The position numbers were made by a program, and so were the translations under genes. A stretch of DNA of 64,000 bases from positions 45,339-109,338 of the forward strand of contig SHBX01000006.1 in assembly GCA_004211785.1 (NCBI GenBank), given 5' to 3'. The notes beneath the pieces are model-generated. The model was not told the origin of the DNA and made no database searches. It worked only from the letters and a program-made list of their open reading frames with translations. Of the stretch, positions 36,431 to 46,202 are shown in pieces. This stretch comes from Winogradskyella sp. GTDB lineage: Bacteria > Bacteroidota > Bacteroidia > Flavobacteriales > Flavobacteriaceae. The first letter of the stretch is position 1; the number at the start of each line of letters is the position of its first letter.

Positions 36431-37030
36431 ATGAAAAGGTTTTTGAAGCTTACTTTCTTTTTACTGTTATTTACTATTACACTATCTACTGCTCAAACTA
36501 GCAATTCTTCATCTATTATAATCGATGTAATAGAAGCATCAAATAATAATACAGATACTATTCCTGATTATTCAATTAAATCAAAGCCGTTTTTGATATC
36601 GGGTATTGTCTATTTGAAGGATGGTGTTACACCCGCAAAAGATTATGTTTTAACCATTAATCAAGCAGATGAAGATGGAAATTTTGTTGTAGAAAAAATT
36701 AATGGACAGAAAAAAGTTAAGCACAGCGCTACTATAAAAACAAATGCAGACGGCAAATACAGTTTCTATACTTTTGTTCCAGGTGGTGATAGGCTATATA
36801 ATCAATTACAAGAAATACATATGAAAATTAAAGTTCCTGACGGGAAAGAGTATGCATTACCAACCTTATTTTTTGATGAAGACCCAATGCTAAGTAAACG
36901 TTGTCGTAAAAAAATGGCTAAAAGGGGAGAAACTGATCGTATTCTTAAACTTCAAAAGGTTGATGGCAACCTTGTTACTGTTACTTCAAGAGATATAATT
37001 GTTTCTGAAAATCTAAAACGCATAAACTAA
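36431..37030 (+). CDS. Secreted intradiol-dioxygenase-like protein
   Basis: 199 residues from ATG 36431. An ATG 75 bases upstream exists, but the signal peptide (MKRFLKLTFFLLLFTITLSTAQ) begins here. The mature part has the segment PFLISGIVYLKDGVTPAKDYVLTI ... HSATIKTNADGKYSFYTFVPG, which looks like the transthyretin/intradiol ring-cleavage dioxygenase fold (GxVxxxDGTPxxxAxV, DxxGxYxFxTxxPG). The Tyr/Tyr/His/His iron ligands of true dioxygenases are not obvious, so catalytic activity is doubtful. Followed by a clear terminator. Confidence 0.65.
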   Translation: MKRFLKLTFFLLLFTITLSTAQTSNSSSIIIDVIEASNNNTDTIPDYSIKSKPFLISGIVYLKDGVTPAKDYVLTINQADEDGNFVVEKINGQKKVKHSATIKTNADGKYSFYTFVPGGDRLYNQLQEIHMKIKVPDGKEYALPTLFFDEDPMLSKRCRKKMAKRGETDRILKLQKVDGNLVTVTSRDIIVSENLKRIN

Positions 37031-37057
37031 AATTATTGACTTTATAAATTATTAATG

Positions 37058-37088
37058 ACCGTAAGCGAAATTGTTTACGGTTTTTTTT
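37058..37088 (+). terminator. Intrinsic terminator
   Basis: Stem ACCGTAAGC / GTTTACGGT with one wobble pair (37058-37080) followed by T8 (37081-37088), 28 bp after the stop at 37030. Confidence 0.8.
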
Positions 37089-37246
37089 ATATAATATTTA
37101 GACTTTTGGTATTCTTATCAGTAAGTTTTATATCTTTATAGTCCTCCATTATTAAAGCTATTACATTCACATTATACCCTTAAGAGATACGCTAATATCA
37201 TATAGCGTAGCAATCTTGTATTATCTTAAAGTAAAAATGTAAATGT

Positions 37247-37597
37247 ATGAAAGTCGTTAAATTCAAAACTGGTGAAACAGTAAAACTTACCGTAAAGATT
37301 AGCTCAGACGCCAATGTGGGCTCCAATGTTAATCTAGATGATGTTGTCGTAAAAAAAAGTATTACTAATAAATTTTCTGTTGATTTAGGCAAAATTGATG
37401 ATATCAATGAGAAAACACTTTCTGTAGTCTCAAACTTCTTTGTTAATTCTGGTGCCATAGATGCTATAATAGAGTCTACTCATGTAGAGTGTAGTTTATC
37501 TTCAGAAAGTACATCAGAAACCATATCTGCTGAAAAAGTAAAGCTTAATAGTAATCTATTCATGGCATACATGGTTGTAAAACTTAAAAAAGAGTAA
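37247..37597 (+). CDS. Small cytoplasmic protein of unknown function in a patatin operon
   Basis: 116 residues, no signal peptide. The start MKVVKFKTGETVKLTVKISSD and the spacing of hydrophobic residues suggest an all-beta core, with a helix near residues 45-75. It has a single conserved-looking Cys in HVECSLSS. The next gene starts 4 bp after its stop, then the patatin gene 9 bp later, so it is the first gene of a three-gene operon. I know of no family for it. Confidence 0.65.
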   Translation: MKVVKFKTGETVKLTVKISSDANVGSNVNLDDVVVKKSITNKFSVDLGKIDDINEKTLSVVSNFFVNSGAIDAIIESTHVECSLSSESTSETISAEKVKLNSNLFMAYMVVKLKKE

Positions 37598-37601
37598 TAT
37601 T

Positions 37602-38681
37602 ATGAGAAGATTAGTATCAGTATTATTATGTGCTATTGGTGTTGGTTTATATGCTCAACAAGTAGATTTAAGTGAATTTACATTAACCAATACATCATCT
37701 CCAGCATTTGTTTTAGTGGAAGAAACACCTACTGCTATTTATATGCCAGAAAACCTAAAAGCCATAGCAATACATGCTCTTGATAACTTTGGAGAAAGTT
37801 TATCAGTTGAACTAACACCACATTTTTTGATAAATCAAAATCGAAAAGACAGAACCTATCAAAAGTATATAGGTGTTATTGAAGATTCTGAAACCAAAGA
37901 ATTAAAGCAAAAACCTTTTAGCGGAATTAATACAACAACAATTTCATTGGCTTATGTAGATAAGAGTTTTTCTGGTTTGCCAGACGAACGTAAAACCTAT
38001 TCTCTTGGAGTACGCACCACATTATTACGTTTTTATAATAAACAAAAAGTACATGACAATACCATTGGCATGGCTACGGCATTATCAAATATTACTGTAC
38101 CAACGGCTGTTTTAGTTCAAGGAGAAGAAGCCATTCAAGAGTATTATAACAGCAATCAAGAACAAATAAATGCACTTATTCAGCCTTTTCAAAAAACAAT
38201 TAAACCATTATTCCGGTTAGATGCAGCTATAGGATACAGTGTTTTATTTAAAGAAAATGAAATTGATTCTGGTACAGCTAATCGTTTTGGAAGTTGGTTA
38301 ACGGCTGAGACAAGTCTTATTCTTAATGAAGGTAGCGAAGCCAAGACCAATAACTATTTCAATCTGTTTGTAACAGCGAGATATATTGAAGACGGTTTTA
38401 ATACAACAAATAATACCTTTTTTACAAATTACTACCGTGATTTTGGTGGTAAAGTAGAATTCGAATTTGGGCGTATTGGTTTTGCCTATGAATATATTTC
38501 AAGAGATGGTACCATAAACACAGAACGTTCAGTAGGAAGCATCAATTTTACGATTACCAAGGATATTAGTGTCAATGGTGGTTTTGGTAAAGATTTTACT
38601 GTAACTGACGACAATCTTATTACCATTTTTGGTATTCATTGGGGTATCAATACAGGAAATAGTAAAGTGAAACTGAATTAA
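37602..38681 (+). CDS. Exported probable outer-membrane or periplasmic beta protein
   Basis: 359 residues; signal peptide MRRLVSVLLCAIGVGLYAQ. The second half has alternating amphipathic strands (NNYFNLFVTARYIEDGF, GGKVEFEFGRIGFAYEYISRDG, INFTITKDISVNGGFGKDF, FGIHWGINTGNSKVKLN), as in beta-barrel outer membrane proteins, and ends in a hydrophobic-rich strand. Middle gene of the operon with the patatin gene. It may be the partner or transporter of the lipid-active enzyme; that is inference from gene order. Confidence 0.65.
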   Translation: MRRLVSVLLCAIGVGLYAQQVDLSEFTLTNTSSPAFVLVEETPTAIYMPENLKAIAIHALDNFGESLSVELTPHFLINQNRKDRTYQKYIGVIEDSETKELKQKPFSGINTTTISLAYVDKSFSGLPDERKTYSLGVRTTLLRFYNKQKVHDNTIGMATALSNITVPTAVLVQGEEAIQEYYNSNQEQINALIQPFQKTIKPLFRLDAAIGYSVLFKENEIDSGTANRFGSWLTAETSLILNEGSEAKTNNYFNLFVTARYIEDGFNTTNNTFFTNYYRDFGGKVEFEFGRIGFAYEYISRDGTINTERSVGSINFTITKDISVNGGFGKDFTVTDDNLITIFGIHWGINTGNSKVKLN

Positions 38682-38690
38682 AATAGGAGT

Positions 38691-40373
38691 ATGTCAGAAG
38701 ATATAAAAACGTTTCAACCTTTCAATAATATTGGACTTTGCTTTAGTGGTGGTGGCTATAGAGCTACTTTTTATGCGCTTGGCATTGTATCCTATTTAGA
38801 TAATGTATCGTATAATGGCATATCCTTGCTGTCATCAGTAAAAGCATTAAGTAGTGTGAGTGGTGGTACTTTGTTAGCAGTAGCTTATGCCAAAGCTGTA
38901 CAAGAAGATGATTATGACTTTAAAGCTTTTTTTAAAACTTTCTATAATACGTTTACACCAAAAAATGACAAGCTTTTAGAAAATGCTATTGCAAAACTTG
39001 AAGATAATACCGTTTGGAAAAACAACCCGCATAAAAAACGTTCGCTTATCAATGCTTTTGCATTGGCCTATGCTGAAATGCCTGTATTTAAAGGTAGTTT
39101 TCAGCATTTTGAAAATAAAGTCATTAAGCAGTTAGAGCAAGTCTGTTTTAATGCTACTGATTTCTCTTTTGGTTTAACATACAGGTTTCAAAATAGAGGC
39201 TACTTTGGCAATAATCCGTTATACCGTAATTATCAAAAAGAGGTTAATGCGCTAAGAAATGATGTACAACTAGGTGATGTCATTGCTTCATCATCCTGTT
39301 TTCCTGTTGGTTTTGAACCTTTAGTATTTCCTGATGATTATTTTGAAAATCAAGATTCACAAGCTTACAAAAATCTAAAAGGTTTAGACCGATTTATTGA
39401 TGGTGTTGGTATCATGGATGGTGGTATTGCAGATAATCAAGGTATTGGCAGTATGATGCTTATAAATGAACGCATGGGTGATGGCCTAGATCTAATTATG
39501 GTTAATGATGTTGGTAGCTACAAAATGAAACCTTGGCAACAAGATACTAGTCGAACAGGGAAGAGCTCAACTGTAAAAATGGTAGTCAATAAGATTTTGC
39601 AATATTTTACGATTAAACCATTGTATGTTATCATTTTGTTTGTTGGTGTTTTATTGGTATTATTTAATAGTATGAGTGTGTTTGGTCCAGAACCATATAC
39701 TGGCCTCTATATTGTTGGAAGTATTGTATTAGGTTTTGGTGTATTATTGACTGTATTTGGTTTGGTAGCTTCAGTAGTCAAAACTTCAATTTTAGGGCGT
39801 TTAAAACGCGTCTTTAAAGAGAATGTGCCAGAGCCGTTGTTAGATGATATATTAACCTTTCAGAAGCTTGATATAAGCTTAGTACAGCGTATGCTTACGG
39901 ATAGATTAACATCAGCTATGACTATGATTAATGATGTGTTTTTAAAACAAATGCGACGTTTAAACTATGATTTGTTTTACTCTAAACCAAGACTTAAAAA
40001 CAGACGTATCACAACGACAGTTTATAAGTTAAATGGGCAAGAAACGCCTTATAATAAAGGCAAAGGTTATAATAAAGATATTAAACCACACCCGAGTAAG
40101 AGCCTCCAAAGTGTTGGTCTTACGGCATCCAAAACACCCACAACCTTATGGTGGGACCAAACAGATATTGCCAAAAACCGAATGGAAACACTTATAGCTT
40201 GTGGACAATTCACGGCTTGTTATGAGTTAATGGATTATATATTAGAACTTAAAAAGGACGAAAAAAGCGGCATTGCAGATTTTACTGAATTAGATAAACT
40301 CTATGAGGCTTTAGAAAAAGATTGGAAAACTTTTAATAAAAGTCCATTATGGTTAGTAGATGAGTTAAAGTAG
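38691..40373 (+). CDS. Patatin-like phospholipase with two internal transmembrane helices
   Basis: 560 residues. The N terminus is not a signal peptide and contains the patatin oxyanion loop GLCFSGGGYRAT near residue 13-24. The nucleophile elbow is in ALSSVSGGTLLA (a GxSxG variant, SVSGG, near 57-61) and the catalytic Asp is in MDGGIADNQG near residue 245. Two TM helices (KPLYVIILFVGVLLVLFNS, and GLYIVGSIVLGFGVLLTVFGLV, about 308-360) follow the catalytic half. The C-terminal 200 residues are cytoplasm-facing by inference and of unknown kind. Patatins hydrolyse membrane lipid acyl chains. The embedded TM pair is unusual, since most patatins are soluble or use a C-terminal barrel (PlpD). Confidence 0.8.
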   Translation: MSEDIKTFQPFNNIGLCFSGGGYRATFYALGIVSYLDNVSYNGISLLSSVKALSSVSGGTLLAVAYAKAVQEDDYDFKAFFKTFYNTFTPKNDKLLENAIAKLEDNTVWKNNPHKKRSLINAFALAYAEMPVFKGSFQHFENKVIKQLEQVCFNATDFSFGLTYRFQNRGYFGNNPLYRNYQKEVNALRNDVQLGDVIASSSCFPVGFEPLVFPDDYFENQDSQAYKNLKGLDRFIDGVGIMDGGIADNQGIGSMMLINERMGDGLDLIMVNDVGSYKMKPWQQDTSRTGKSSTVKMVVNKILQYFTIKPLYVIILFVGVLLVLFNSMSVFGPEPYTGLYIVGSIVLGFGVLLTVFGLVASVVKTSILGRLKRVFKENVPEPLLDDILTFQKLDISLVQRMLTDRLTSAMTMINDVFLKQMRRLNYDLFYSKPRLKNRRITTTVYKLNGQETPYNKGKGYNKDIKPHPSKSLQSVGLTASKTPTTLWWDQTDIAKNRMETLIACGQFTACYELMDYILELKKDEKSGIADFTELDKLYEALEKDWKTFNKSPLWLVDELK

Positions 40374-40466
40374 TCTTGAATTTGGTTAATGCTAGGTTAA
40401 ATCAGAAGTCAATTTGTAGTAAAAAGTTATTCATTCTTATATTTGAAAAAATCAATCTTTAAACTC

Positions 40467-42476
40467 ATGAAACGTTTTTTCACATTATTATGCCTTACTG
40501 CCATTCTTACATCATGCAAAGAGGAAGCAAAACCAGAAGTTCAAGCTGTTATTTTTGATGGTATTTCCAAAGACATTAAGCCAGGTGATGATTTTTTTAA
40601 TCATGTCAATAAGCGATGGATGGATAGTGTAGTCATCGCAGATGATCAAGTCGGAGTAGGTGCATATCGTTTTTTAAATATTCCACAGCAAGAATTACTA
40701 AAGAACATTTTGCAAGAAGTATCTTCACAAGAACACACTGCTGGAAGCGTAGAGCAACAAGTTGGTGATTTCTATGCGTCAGGTATGGATACCATTAAAA
40801 TTAATGAACGAGGTATAAAACCCATTGAGCCTATATTAACTCGTATTGAAGCCATTGATAATGTACCAGCATTAACCCAATTTGTAGCAACACAATTGCA
40901 AACAGGTGACTATTCTATGTTTGCGCCATACATTTCACCTGACCAGAAAAATAGTAAAATGAATATATTGCATCTAGCTCAAACAGGATTAGGTTTACCA
41001 GATAGAGACTATTATTTTATTGAAGGTGAATCTGTTCAACAAATACAAGCGGCCTATAAAACATATTTAGCACGTTTATTTGAATTGGTTGGTGATACCG
41101 ATTCAAAAGCTAAAGCAGAAGTAGTTTACAATATCGAAAAGCTACTAGCAGAATCTCATAAAACTCGAATAGAACGCCGTGATGTTAAAGCAAACTACAA
41201 TAAAATGTCTATTGCTGATTTGGATAAGAGACATTCTAATATAGATTGGAGTGACATGCTTTCAATTTTAAATGCTAAAACAGATTCTATAGATGTTGCA
41301 CAACCAGCGTATTACGATGTGCTTGATAAGATGTTATCTTCAGTGTCTATAGACGATTGGAAACTATATCTTAAGGCTAATTCTATTGGTTCGCATGATA
41401 ATATATTGAGTAAGCCATTTCAAGATGCCGCATTCGAATATTCCAAAATACTTTCGGGTCAGTCAGAACAGCAATCTCGTGAAAAGCAAATGGTAAGACG
41501 CGTAGACCAACAAATAGGTTTTGCGTTAGGGCAACTTTATGTAAAGCGTTATTTTAATGAAGACGCCAAAGAACGTGCGTTGGATTTAGTCAATAATTTC
41601 CAGAAAGTCTTAGAAAAACGTATAGATAATCTAGACTGGATGAGTGATAGCACCAAAACTAAAGCCAAAGACAAACTCTTTGCAATTAACAAAAAGATAG
41701 GTTATCCAGACGTATGGCGTACTTATGATGTAACCATAGATCGCAATCAGTTTTTCGAAAATGTCGTAGCCTTACGCAAAAACGATTACGAATACCAATT
41801 AAAACAATTAAACCAACCGCCAAACAAAGACGAATGGGGCACAACACCATCAACAGTGACTGCATATTATAACCCGTCGTTAAACGAAATTGTATTTCCA
41901 GCTGGGATTTTGCAAGCACCATATTTTGATTTGTATGCAGATGACGCTGTAAATTATGGTGGTATTGGTATGGTGATTGGCCATGAGTTTACTCATGCCT
42001 TTGATGACCAAGGCGCACAATTTGATAAAGATGGTAATGTCACCAATTGGTGGACGGAAAACGATTATAAAAAGTTTAAAGAAAAGACCAATCAAATTGT
42101 AGAACAGTATGGCGCATTTACTGTTTTAGATTCTGTACATCTTAAAGGCGCATTAACTGTTGGAGAAAATACAGCAGATAATGGCGGTATTGCCATTGCT
42201 TATGATGCCTTTAAACTTACAGAACAAGCACAAGACACAACTAAGATTGGTGGTTATACACCTAACCAGCGTTTCTTCTTATCTATTGCAAATATTTGGC
42301 GTGTAAAAATGCGTGATGAATTTTTGCGTAACTATGTGGCAAATGACCCGCATTCTCCACCAATGTGGCGTGTTAATGGCCCATTAATTAACTTTACACC
42401 GTTTTACGAAGCCTTTGATGTAAAGCCTGGAGAGGCAAATTATAGAGAAGAGGATAAGCGGATAAAGATTTGGTAG
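40467..42476 (+). CDS. M13 family zinc metallopeptidase, lipoprotein
   Basis: 669 residues from ATG 40467 (a TTG eight codons upstream is less likely); lipobox TAILTSCKEE. Neprilysin/PepO-type features are complete: NAYYNP-like TAYYNPSLNEIVFPAGIL, the zinc site GHEFTHAFDDQGAQFD (HExxH near 506-510), the third ligand GENTADNGGIAIAYD, and the C-terminal NxP...F segment RVNGPLINFTPFYEAF. It cleaves oligopeptides and is probably in the periplasm or on the outer membrane. A 12-bp gap to the LuxR-type gene suggests co-transcription. Confidence 0.93.
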   Translation: MKRFFTLLCLTAILTSCKEEAKPEVQAVIFDGISKDIKPGDDFFNHVNKRWMDSVVIADDQVGVGAYRFLNIPQQELLKNILQEVSSQEHTAGSVEQQVGDFYASGMDTIKINERGIKPIEPILTRIEAIDNVPALTQFVATQLQTGDYSMFAPYISPDQKNSKMNILHLAQTGLGLPDRDYYFIEGESVQQIQAAYKTYLARLFELVGDTDSKAKAEVVYNIEKLLAESHKTRIERRDVKANYNKMSIADLDKRHSNIDWSDMLSILNAKTDSIDVAQPAYYDVLDKMLSSVSIDDWKLYLKANSIGSHDNILSKPFQDAAFEYSKILSGQSEQQSREKQMVRRVDQQIGFALGQLYVKRYFNEDAKERALDLVNNFQKVLEKRIDNLDWMSDSTKTKAKDKLFAINKKIGYPDVWRTYDVTIDRNQFFENVVALRKNDYEYQLKQLNQPPNKDEWGTTPSTVTAYYNPSLNEIVFPAGILQAPYFDLYADDAVNYGGIGMVIGHEFTHAFDDQGAQFDKDGNVTNWWTENDYKKFKEKTNQIVEQYGAFTVLDSVHLKGALTVGENTADNGGIAIAYDAFKLTEQAQDTTKIGGYTPNQRFFLSIANIWRVKMRDEFLRNYVANDPHSPPMWRVNGPLINFTPFYEAFDVKPGEANYREEDKRIKIW

Positions 42477-42488
42477 AATTTATGACAA

Positions 42489-43088
42489 ATGGGTAATTAT
42501 CAACCAAAAATAATAACTGCGCATACACAAGCAGAGTTCTATTCAGTAAACTACAAAGCTAAATTCCTGGTGCAGGTTTTGTCTCAAAAAGTTGATTACC
42601 ATTTTCTAATGGAAGTTCTTGATATAAAAGATAATAGTCATGTTTTAACGATTAGTTCAGAGAAATTTAATCCTTCTAGCGTATATGATGAGTTTGGATT
42701 AAATGACTTTATAGATGAAGAAGACAAAGAAGTTGAGACTCATTTTTTATGTTTGTTTAAGGATGGGCAACACACAAATTATGGCGATAACGAGGATTGG
42801 ACTGATCCTCGAAATTTTAAGAGGGCAGCCTTAGAACTTATAGAAACTGAAACTGGCGAAGCATTAAAAGAAAACATACAATTAAGTGAACGTGAAGCAC
42901 ACCTTATTAAACTTTTAAAACAGAGATTGACTACAAGAGAAATAGCTCAAGAATTTAACCTAGTGCCAAGAAGCGTGGATACGCTTTTAAGAAATTTAAT
43001 CTTAAAGTTCGGCGTAAAAAGTAAAAAGGAATTGCTTGATACTTTAACTGAGTTGGATGATACCGACTTTAATACCACTAAAAACTAA
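42489..43088 (+). CDS. LuxR-type HTH transcriptional regulator
   Basis: 199 residues. The C-terminal 60 residues match the LuxR/GerE fold: LSEREAHLIKLLKQRLTTREIAQEFNLVPRSVDTLLRNLILKFGV. The N-terminal 120 residues do not show a receiver Asp pattern and are of unknown sensory type. Its stop is TAATG, shared with the next gene, so both are translated together. It could control the neighbouring peptidase and propeller genes. Confidence 0.8.
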   Translation: MGNYQPKIITAHTQAEFYSVNYKAKFLVQVLSQKVDYHFLMEVLDIKDNSHVLTISSEKFNPSSVYDEFGLNDFIDEEDKEVETHFLCLFKDGQHTNYGDNEDWTDPRNFKRAALELIETETGEALKENIQLSEREAHLIKLLKQRLTTREIAQEFNLVPRSVDTLLRNLILKFGVKSKKELLDTLTELDDTDFNTTKN

Positions 43089-43969
43089 TGAAGACGCAAT
43101 CATATATCTTTATAATACTGTTCTTGCTTATTGGTATAAATAGCTATAGTCAAAGTGACACATATCTCAACCAAAAACCGCCATCAGAATTGCCAGAAGT
43201 ATTTGCGCCAGGGATTATTTCTAAAGATAATGTATATGAGTTTGGTTCTGTATTTAATAAAGATGCTACCGAATTCTATTATGGTGTCAATAATAGAGGT
43301 AAAGAAGAAATACGCTATACAAAACTTCAAAATGGTAAATGGACAACATCAAAAACAATTATGGTACACGATAAACATGGCTATAATGATCCTTTTTTGT
43401 CTCCTGACGAAAACAGATTGTATTTTATATCTCAAAGTGCTTTAGATGGAATTGGTGAGCCCAAAGATTATGATATTTGGTATGCAGAACGTACAAATAG
43501 CGGCTGGTCAGAGCCTATTAATACTGGTAAACATATTAATACCCAAGCCGATGAATACTATATCTCATTTACTAATGAAGGTACCATGTATTTTTCATCG
43601 AGTAGAGAAGGCAACAATTTTGATATCTATGCTTCTAAAATGATTGATGGTAAATTCCAAAAACCTGAAAAACTTCCTAAAGAAATTAATACACCTAGTT
43701 ACGAAGCTGATGTATTTATAGCACCAGATGAATCATATATAATTTTCTGTGCTAACAGAAAAGAAGGTTTAGGACGAGGTGATTTGTATATTAGTTTTAA
43801 AGATGAAAAAGGAGATTGGACACCATCTGTAAATATGGGACCAATAATTAACACAAAAGGTCATGAGCTTTGCCCGTTTGTTTCTAAAGATGGCAAATAT
43901 TTCTTTTATACCAGTAACCAAGATATTTATTGGGTAAGCACTCAAATATTTAAAAGCTTAAAGAAGTAA
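43088..43969 (+). CDS. Secreted PD40/TolB-like beta-propeller protein
   Basis: 293 residues; signal peptide MKTQSYIFIILFLLIGINSYSQ. Propeller blades of PD40 type are seen, with the repeated pattern of F-S-P/DE-N-R-L-Y-F and the NRL/GRD end: NDPFLSPDENRLYFIS, YISFTNEGTMYFSSSREGNNFDIYAS, DVFIAPDESYIIFCANRKEGLGRGDLYISF and CPFVSKDGKYFFYTSN. Such WD40-like proteins are binding scaffolds. Overlapping start with the LuxR gene (ATG at 43088). Confidence 0.8.
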   Translation: MKTQSYIFIILFLLIGINSYSQSDTYLNQKPPSELPEVFAPGIISKDNVYEFGSVFNKDATEFYYGVNNRGKEEIRYTKLQNGKWTTSKTIMVHDKHGYNDPFLSPDENRLYFISQSALDGIGEPKDYDIWYAERTNSGWSEPINTGKHINTQADEYYISFTNEGTMYFSSSREGNNFDIYASKMIDGKFQKPEKLPKEINTPSYEADVFIAPDESYIIFCANRKEGLGRGDLYISFKDEKGDWTPSVNMGPIINTKGHELCPFVSKDGKYFFYTSNQDIYWVSTQIFKSLKK

Positions 43970-44200
43970 TAGTTTAGGATTATTAAATTGTTCTTGTATA
44001 ATTTTGACTCATCATTATGAGTATTTAATTACAAATTCTCTATATTTATACTTTAATCACTTGATTTATAGTGATTAGTCTTTCCCCTAAAAAGACAATA
44101 ACGGCATTTTATCAAATACCCGATATTGGTTATGTCTTTGCTTTATTAAATATTATTTCTTAGAGATATAAGCATTACTAACCCTATAAATATTTGAACT

Positions 44201-44629
44201 ATGTCACTTAAAACTTATTTTACACTTTACACAGACAGCAACAATCGTTTAGAAAGCTTTGAAACTAATAGTAGTAAACCACACGCCTTTATACAGTGGT
44301 TTGTACTGTTGTTAGGTATTGTCATTCAGCCATTTTTCACATCTTACAAGGAGACTGGAGACTTTGCTTGGAATTATGACTGGAAATTTTTACTATTTGC
44401 TATTATTGTTGCCTTTGTTGCATTCCCAGGTATCTATAGAAAAGCATTTGATTCTGACCAACCAAAATGGATACAAGTTATACCAATTTTTACTGCAGGC
44501 TTAGGCTGGCAAACTCTTGTTGATGCAGCTATTAATGGTGGCAAAGACAGTAACACTGTAAAAGATGCAGTAGAAACTGCAATACAATATGGTAATAATG
44601 TGGTTGAGTTCTTTGTTTGGATAGTTTAA
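44201..44629 (+). CDS. Small membrane protein of unknown function
   Basis: 142 residues; three predicted hydrophobic segments (FIQWFVLLLGIVIQPFF, FLLFAIIVAFVAFPGIY, VIPIFTAGLGWQTLVDAAI). No family is recognised. A small ORF follows 26 bp downstream in the same direction, so the pair may form a unit. An 8-bp hairpin (TAATCACT/AGTGATTA, 44054-44077) lies about 125 bp upstream and may be an operator or the end of the preceding transcript. Confidence 0.6.
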   Translation: MSLKTYFTLYTDSNNRLESFETNSSKPHAFIQWFVLLLGIVIQPFFTSYKETGDFAWNYDWKFLLFAIIVAFVAFPGIYRKAFDSDQPKWIQVIPIFTAGLGWQTLVDAAINGGKDSNTVKDAVETAIQYGNNVVEFFVWIV

Positions 44630-44663
44630 ACTAAAATTGTCTTGATAAATAATAGTGCCTCCA

Positions 44664-44921
44664 ATGCCAGTCTATAAAGAAGGAGAGTATGCTCCTGATA
44701 TGAAACTGTATGATTTGGGAAGTCTTTCAGATTGGGGCAGACATACTATTGGTAGCAAACAAAATGTTGTTACCGTAGATAGACCAACTATGTTATCTGA
44801 GTTAATCATGGGTGATGCGAAAATTAGCCAAGCTCTGAAGAACCTACCACCAAATGGAAAACTAAAACTGTATTGGTCAGCTTGTGCCAGCCAAGTAAGT
44901 GGCAATAGTGCGAGTTTATAA
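44664..44921 (+). CDS. Short hypothetical protein following the membrane protein
   Basis: 85 residues from ATG 44664; a GTG three codons upstream (44655) is an equal candidate. It begins PVYKEGEYAPDM and ends with LYWSACASQVSGNSASL, which could be the truncated start of a longer cysteine-containing domain. There is no signal peptide. I do not recognise the family. It may be an effector or partner of the small membrane protein, or a fragment. Confidence 0.4.
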   Translation: MPVYKEGEYAPDMKLYDLGSLSDWGRHTIGSKQNVVTVDRPTMLSELIMGDAKISQALKNLPPNGKLKLYWSACASQVSGNSASL

Positions 44922-45067
44922 ATGGAGTTTATCATAATTTATAATAACCAAATAACCCTTTAATTATCAAAGAGTTATTTGGTTAAATTGGTTGTAATCT
45001 ATGAGTAATATGAAAGGAATGATTAAGCAATTGAATATTGAATTTATATATTTGATTTTATTTAAGT

Positions 45068-46117
45068 ATGAGTTTCAGTTCATTATTTCTATTCTTTTTT
45101 GGAGCTATTGGAGTTTTTAATAGTTTTTTAATCAGTTTGTATTTTATATTGAGAAGAAGACAACAATCAAATCTCCTATTTGGTCTTTTCCTCTTATTTT
45201 TAAGTGAACGCGCTTTACGCTCGTTAATTTATTTTTTCAGTAGTATAACACCAAATGATTATTCAAAATTTGGACCAATAACTTTCCTTTTTATAGGACC
45301 TTTTCTGCTGTTCTATGTTTTATCAGTAATTAAACCCACACATAAAATTCTAGATTACTGGAAACATTATATTTTGTTTTGGATGGCAATTGCAATATCC
45401 ATGCATTTGGTATTTCCTTTTAGAGCTGACCCAATATTCTATAAAGCATATATTTTAAAAGCAATTAACATACAATGGTTAATACATATTTTAATTTCTG
45501 GAGTGCTCGTTTATAAAACAGTGAACAAGATTCAAGCTAAAAAAGAAAAGTGTAGTTTTAAAAACATCTGGCTATATTCCCTGATAGCCGCAGTTCTTGT
45601 CCTTTGGGTAATTTATTTCTTCGTAAGCTTTAATTATTTCGTAATTGGTTCAATTACTTTTTCAGTGTTATTTTATTCTTTTTTCTTGTATTTCAATCTT
45701 AACAAAAAAAAGTACACCATAATTTTCCGGAATGAGAAAAGACATGCAATTAAGAAAATAGATAATTCTACCGAAGCCATTATAGTAAAAAAGCTTAATA
45801 CGTTGATGAAGGAACAGAAGCTTTATAAAAACCCTAATTTAAAAGCTTCAGAAATTGCACAAAAATTGAATATATCACCACATCAATTTTCTCAATTATT
45901 AAATGACAACCTGGGAAAAAACTTTGCCATTTTTATAAACACTTATAGAGTAGAAGAAGCCAAACTAATGATTATGTCAAATACTAAATATACTCTAGAA
46001 GCTATAGGTAATGAATCAGGATTTAACTCTAAATCAAGTTTTTACGGATATTTTAAAAAGCAAATTGGAATGACACCTTCACTATATAGAAAACAAGTTT
46101 TAAGTTCAAAATTATAA
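45068..46117 (+). CDS. AraC-family regulator with N-terminal membrane domain
   Basis: 349 residues. Residues about 1-215 contain six or seven TM helices, and the C-terminal 100 residues (about 250-349) are an AraC/XylS double HTH: KASEIAQKLNISPHQFSQLLNDNLG and TLEAIGNESGFNSKSSFYGYFKKQIGMTPSLYRK. Membrane-anchored AraC proteins of this form are common in flavobacteria and sense envelope signals. A paralogue lies at 48795. The downstream S41 peptidase gene is the likely target. Confidence 0.88.
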   Translation: MSFSSLFLFFFGAIGVFNSFLISLYFILRRRQQSNLLFGLFLLFLSERALRSLIYFFSSITPNDYSKFGPITFLFIGPFLLFYVLSVIKPTHKILDYWKHYILFWMAIAISMHLVFPFRADPIFYKAYILKAINIQWLIHILISGVLVYKTVNKIQAKKEKCSFKNIWLYSLIAAVLVLWVIYFFVSFNYFVIGSITFSVLFYSFFLYFNLNKKKYTIIFRNEKRHAIKKIDNSTEAIIVKKLNTLMKEQKLYKNPNLKASEIAQKLNISPHQFSQLLNDNLGKNFAIFINTYRVEEAKLMIMSNTKYTLEAIGNESGFNSKSSFYGYFKKQIGMTPSLYRKQVLSSKL

Positions 46118-46202
46118 ATTTGAACAAAATGCGACTGTCGCTGTATCTATTTTTTAGATAATCTCACTTTTTTTGTTATTCAATCTTAATATGCGTTTAT
46201 CA

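Noticed and set aside
43155..43643. Two overlapping plus-strand ORFs in the propeller gene
   Set aside because: Out-of-frame shadows of the clear PD40 propeller at 43088-43969.
44672..44935. 87-codon minus-strand ORF opposite the small protein at 44664
   Set aside because: Almost complete antisense overlap with the more plausible plus-strand ORF that follows the membrane protein in operon spacing.
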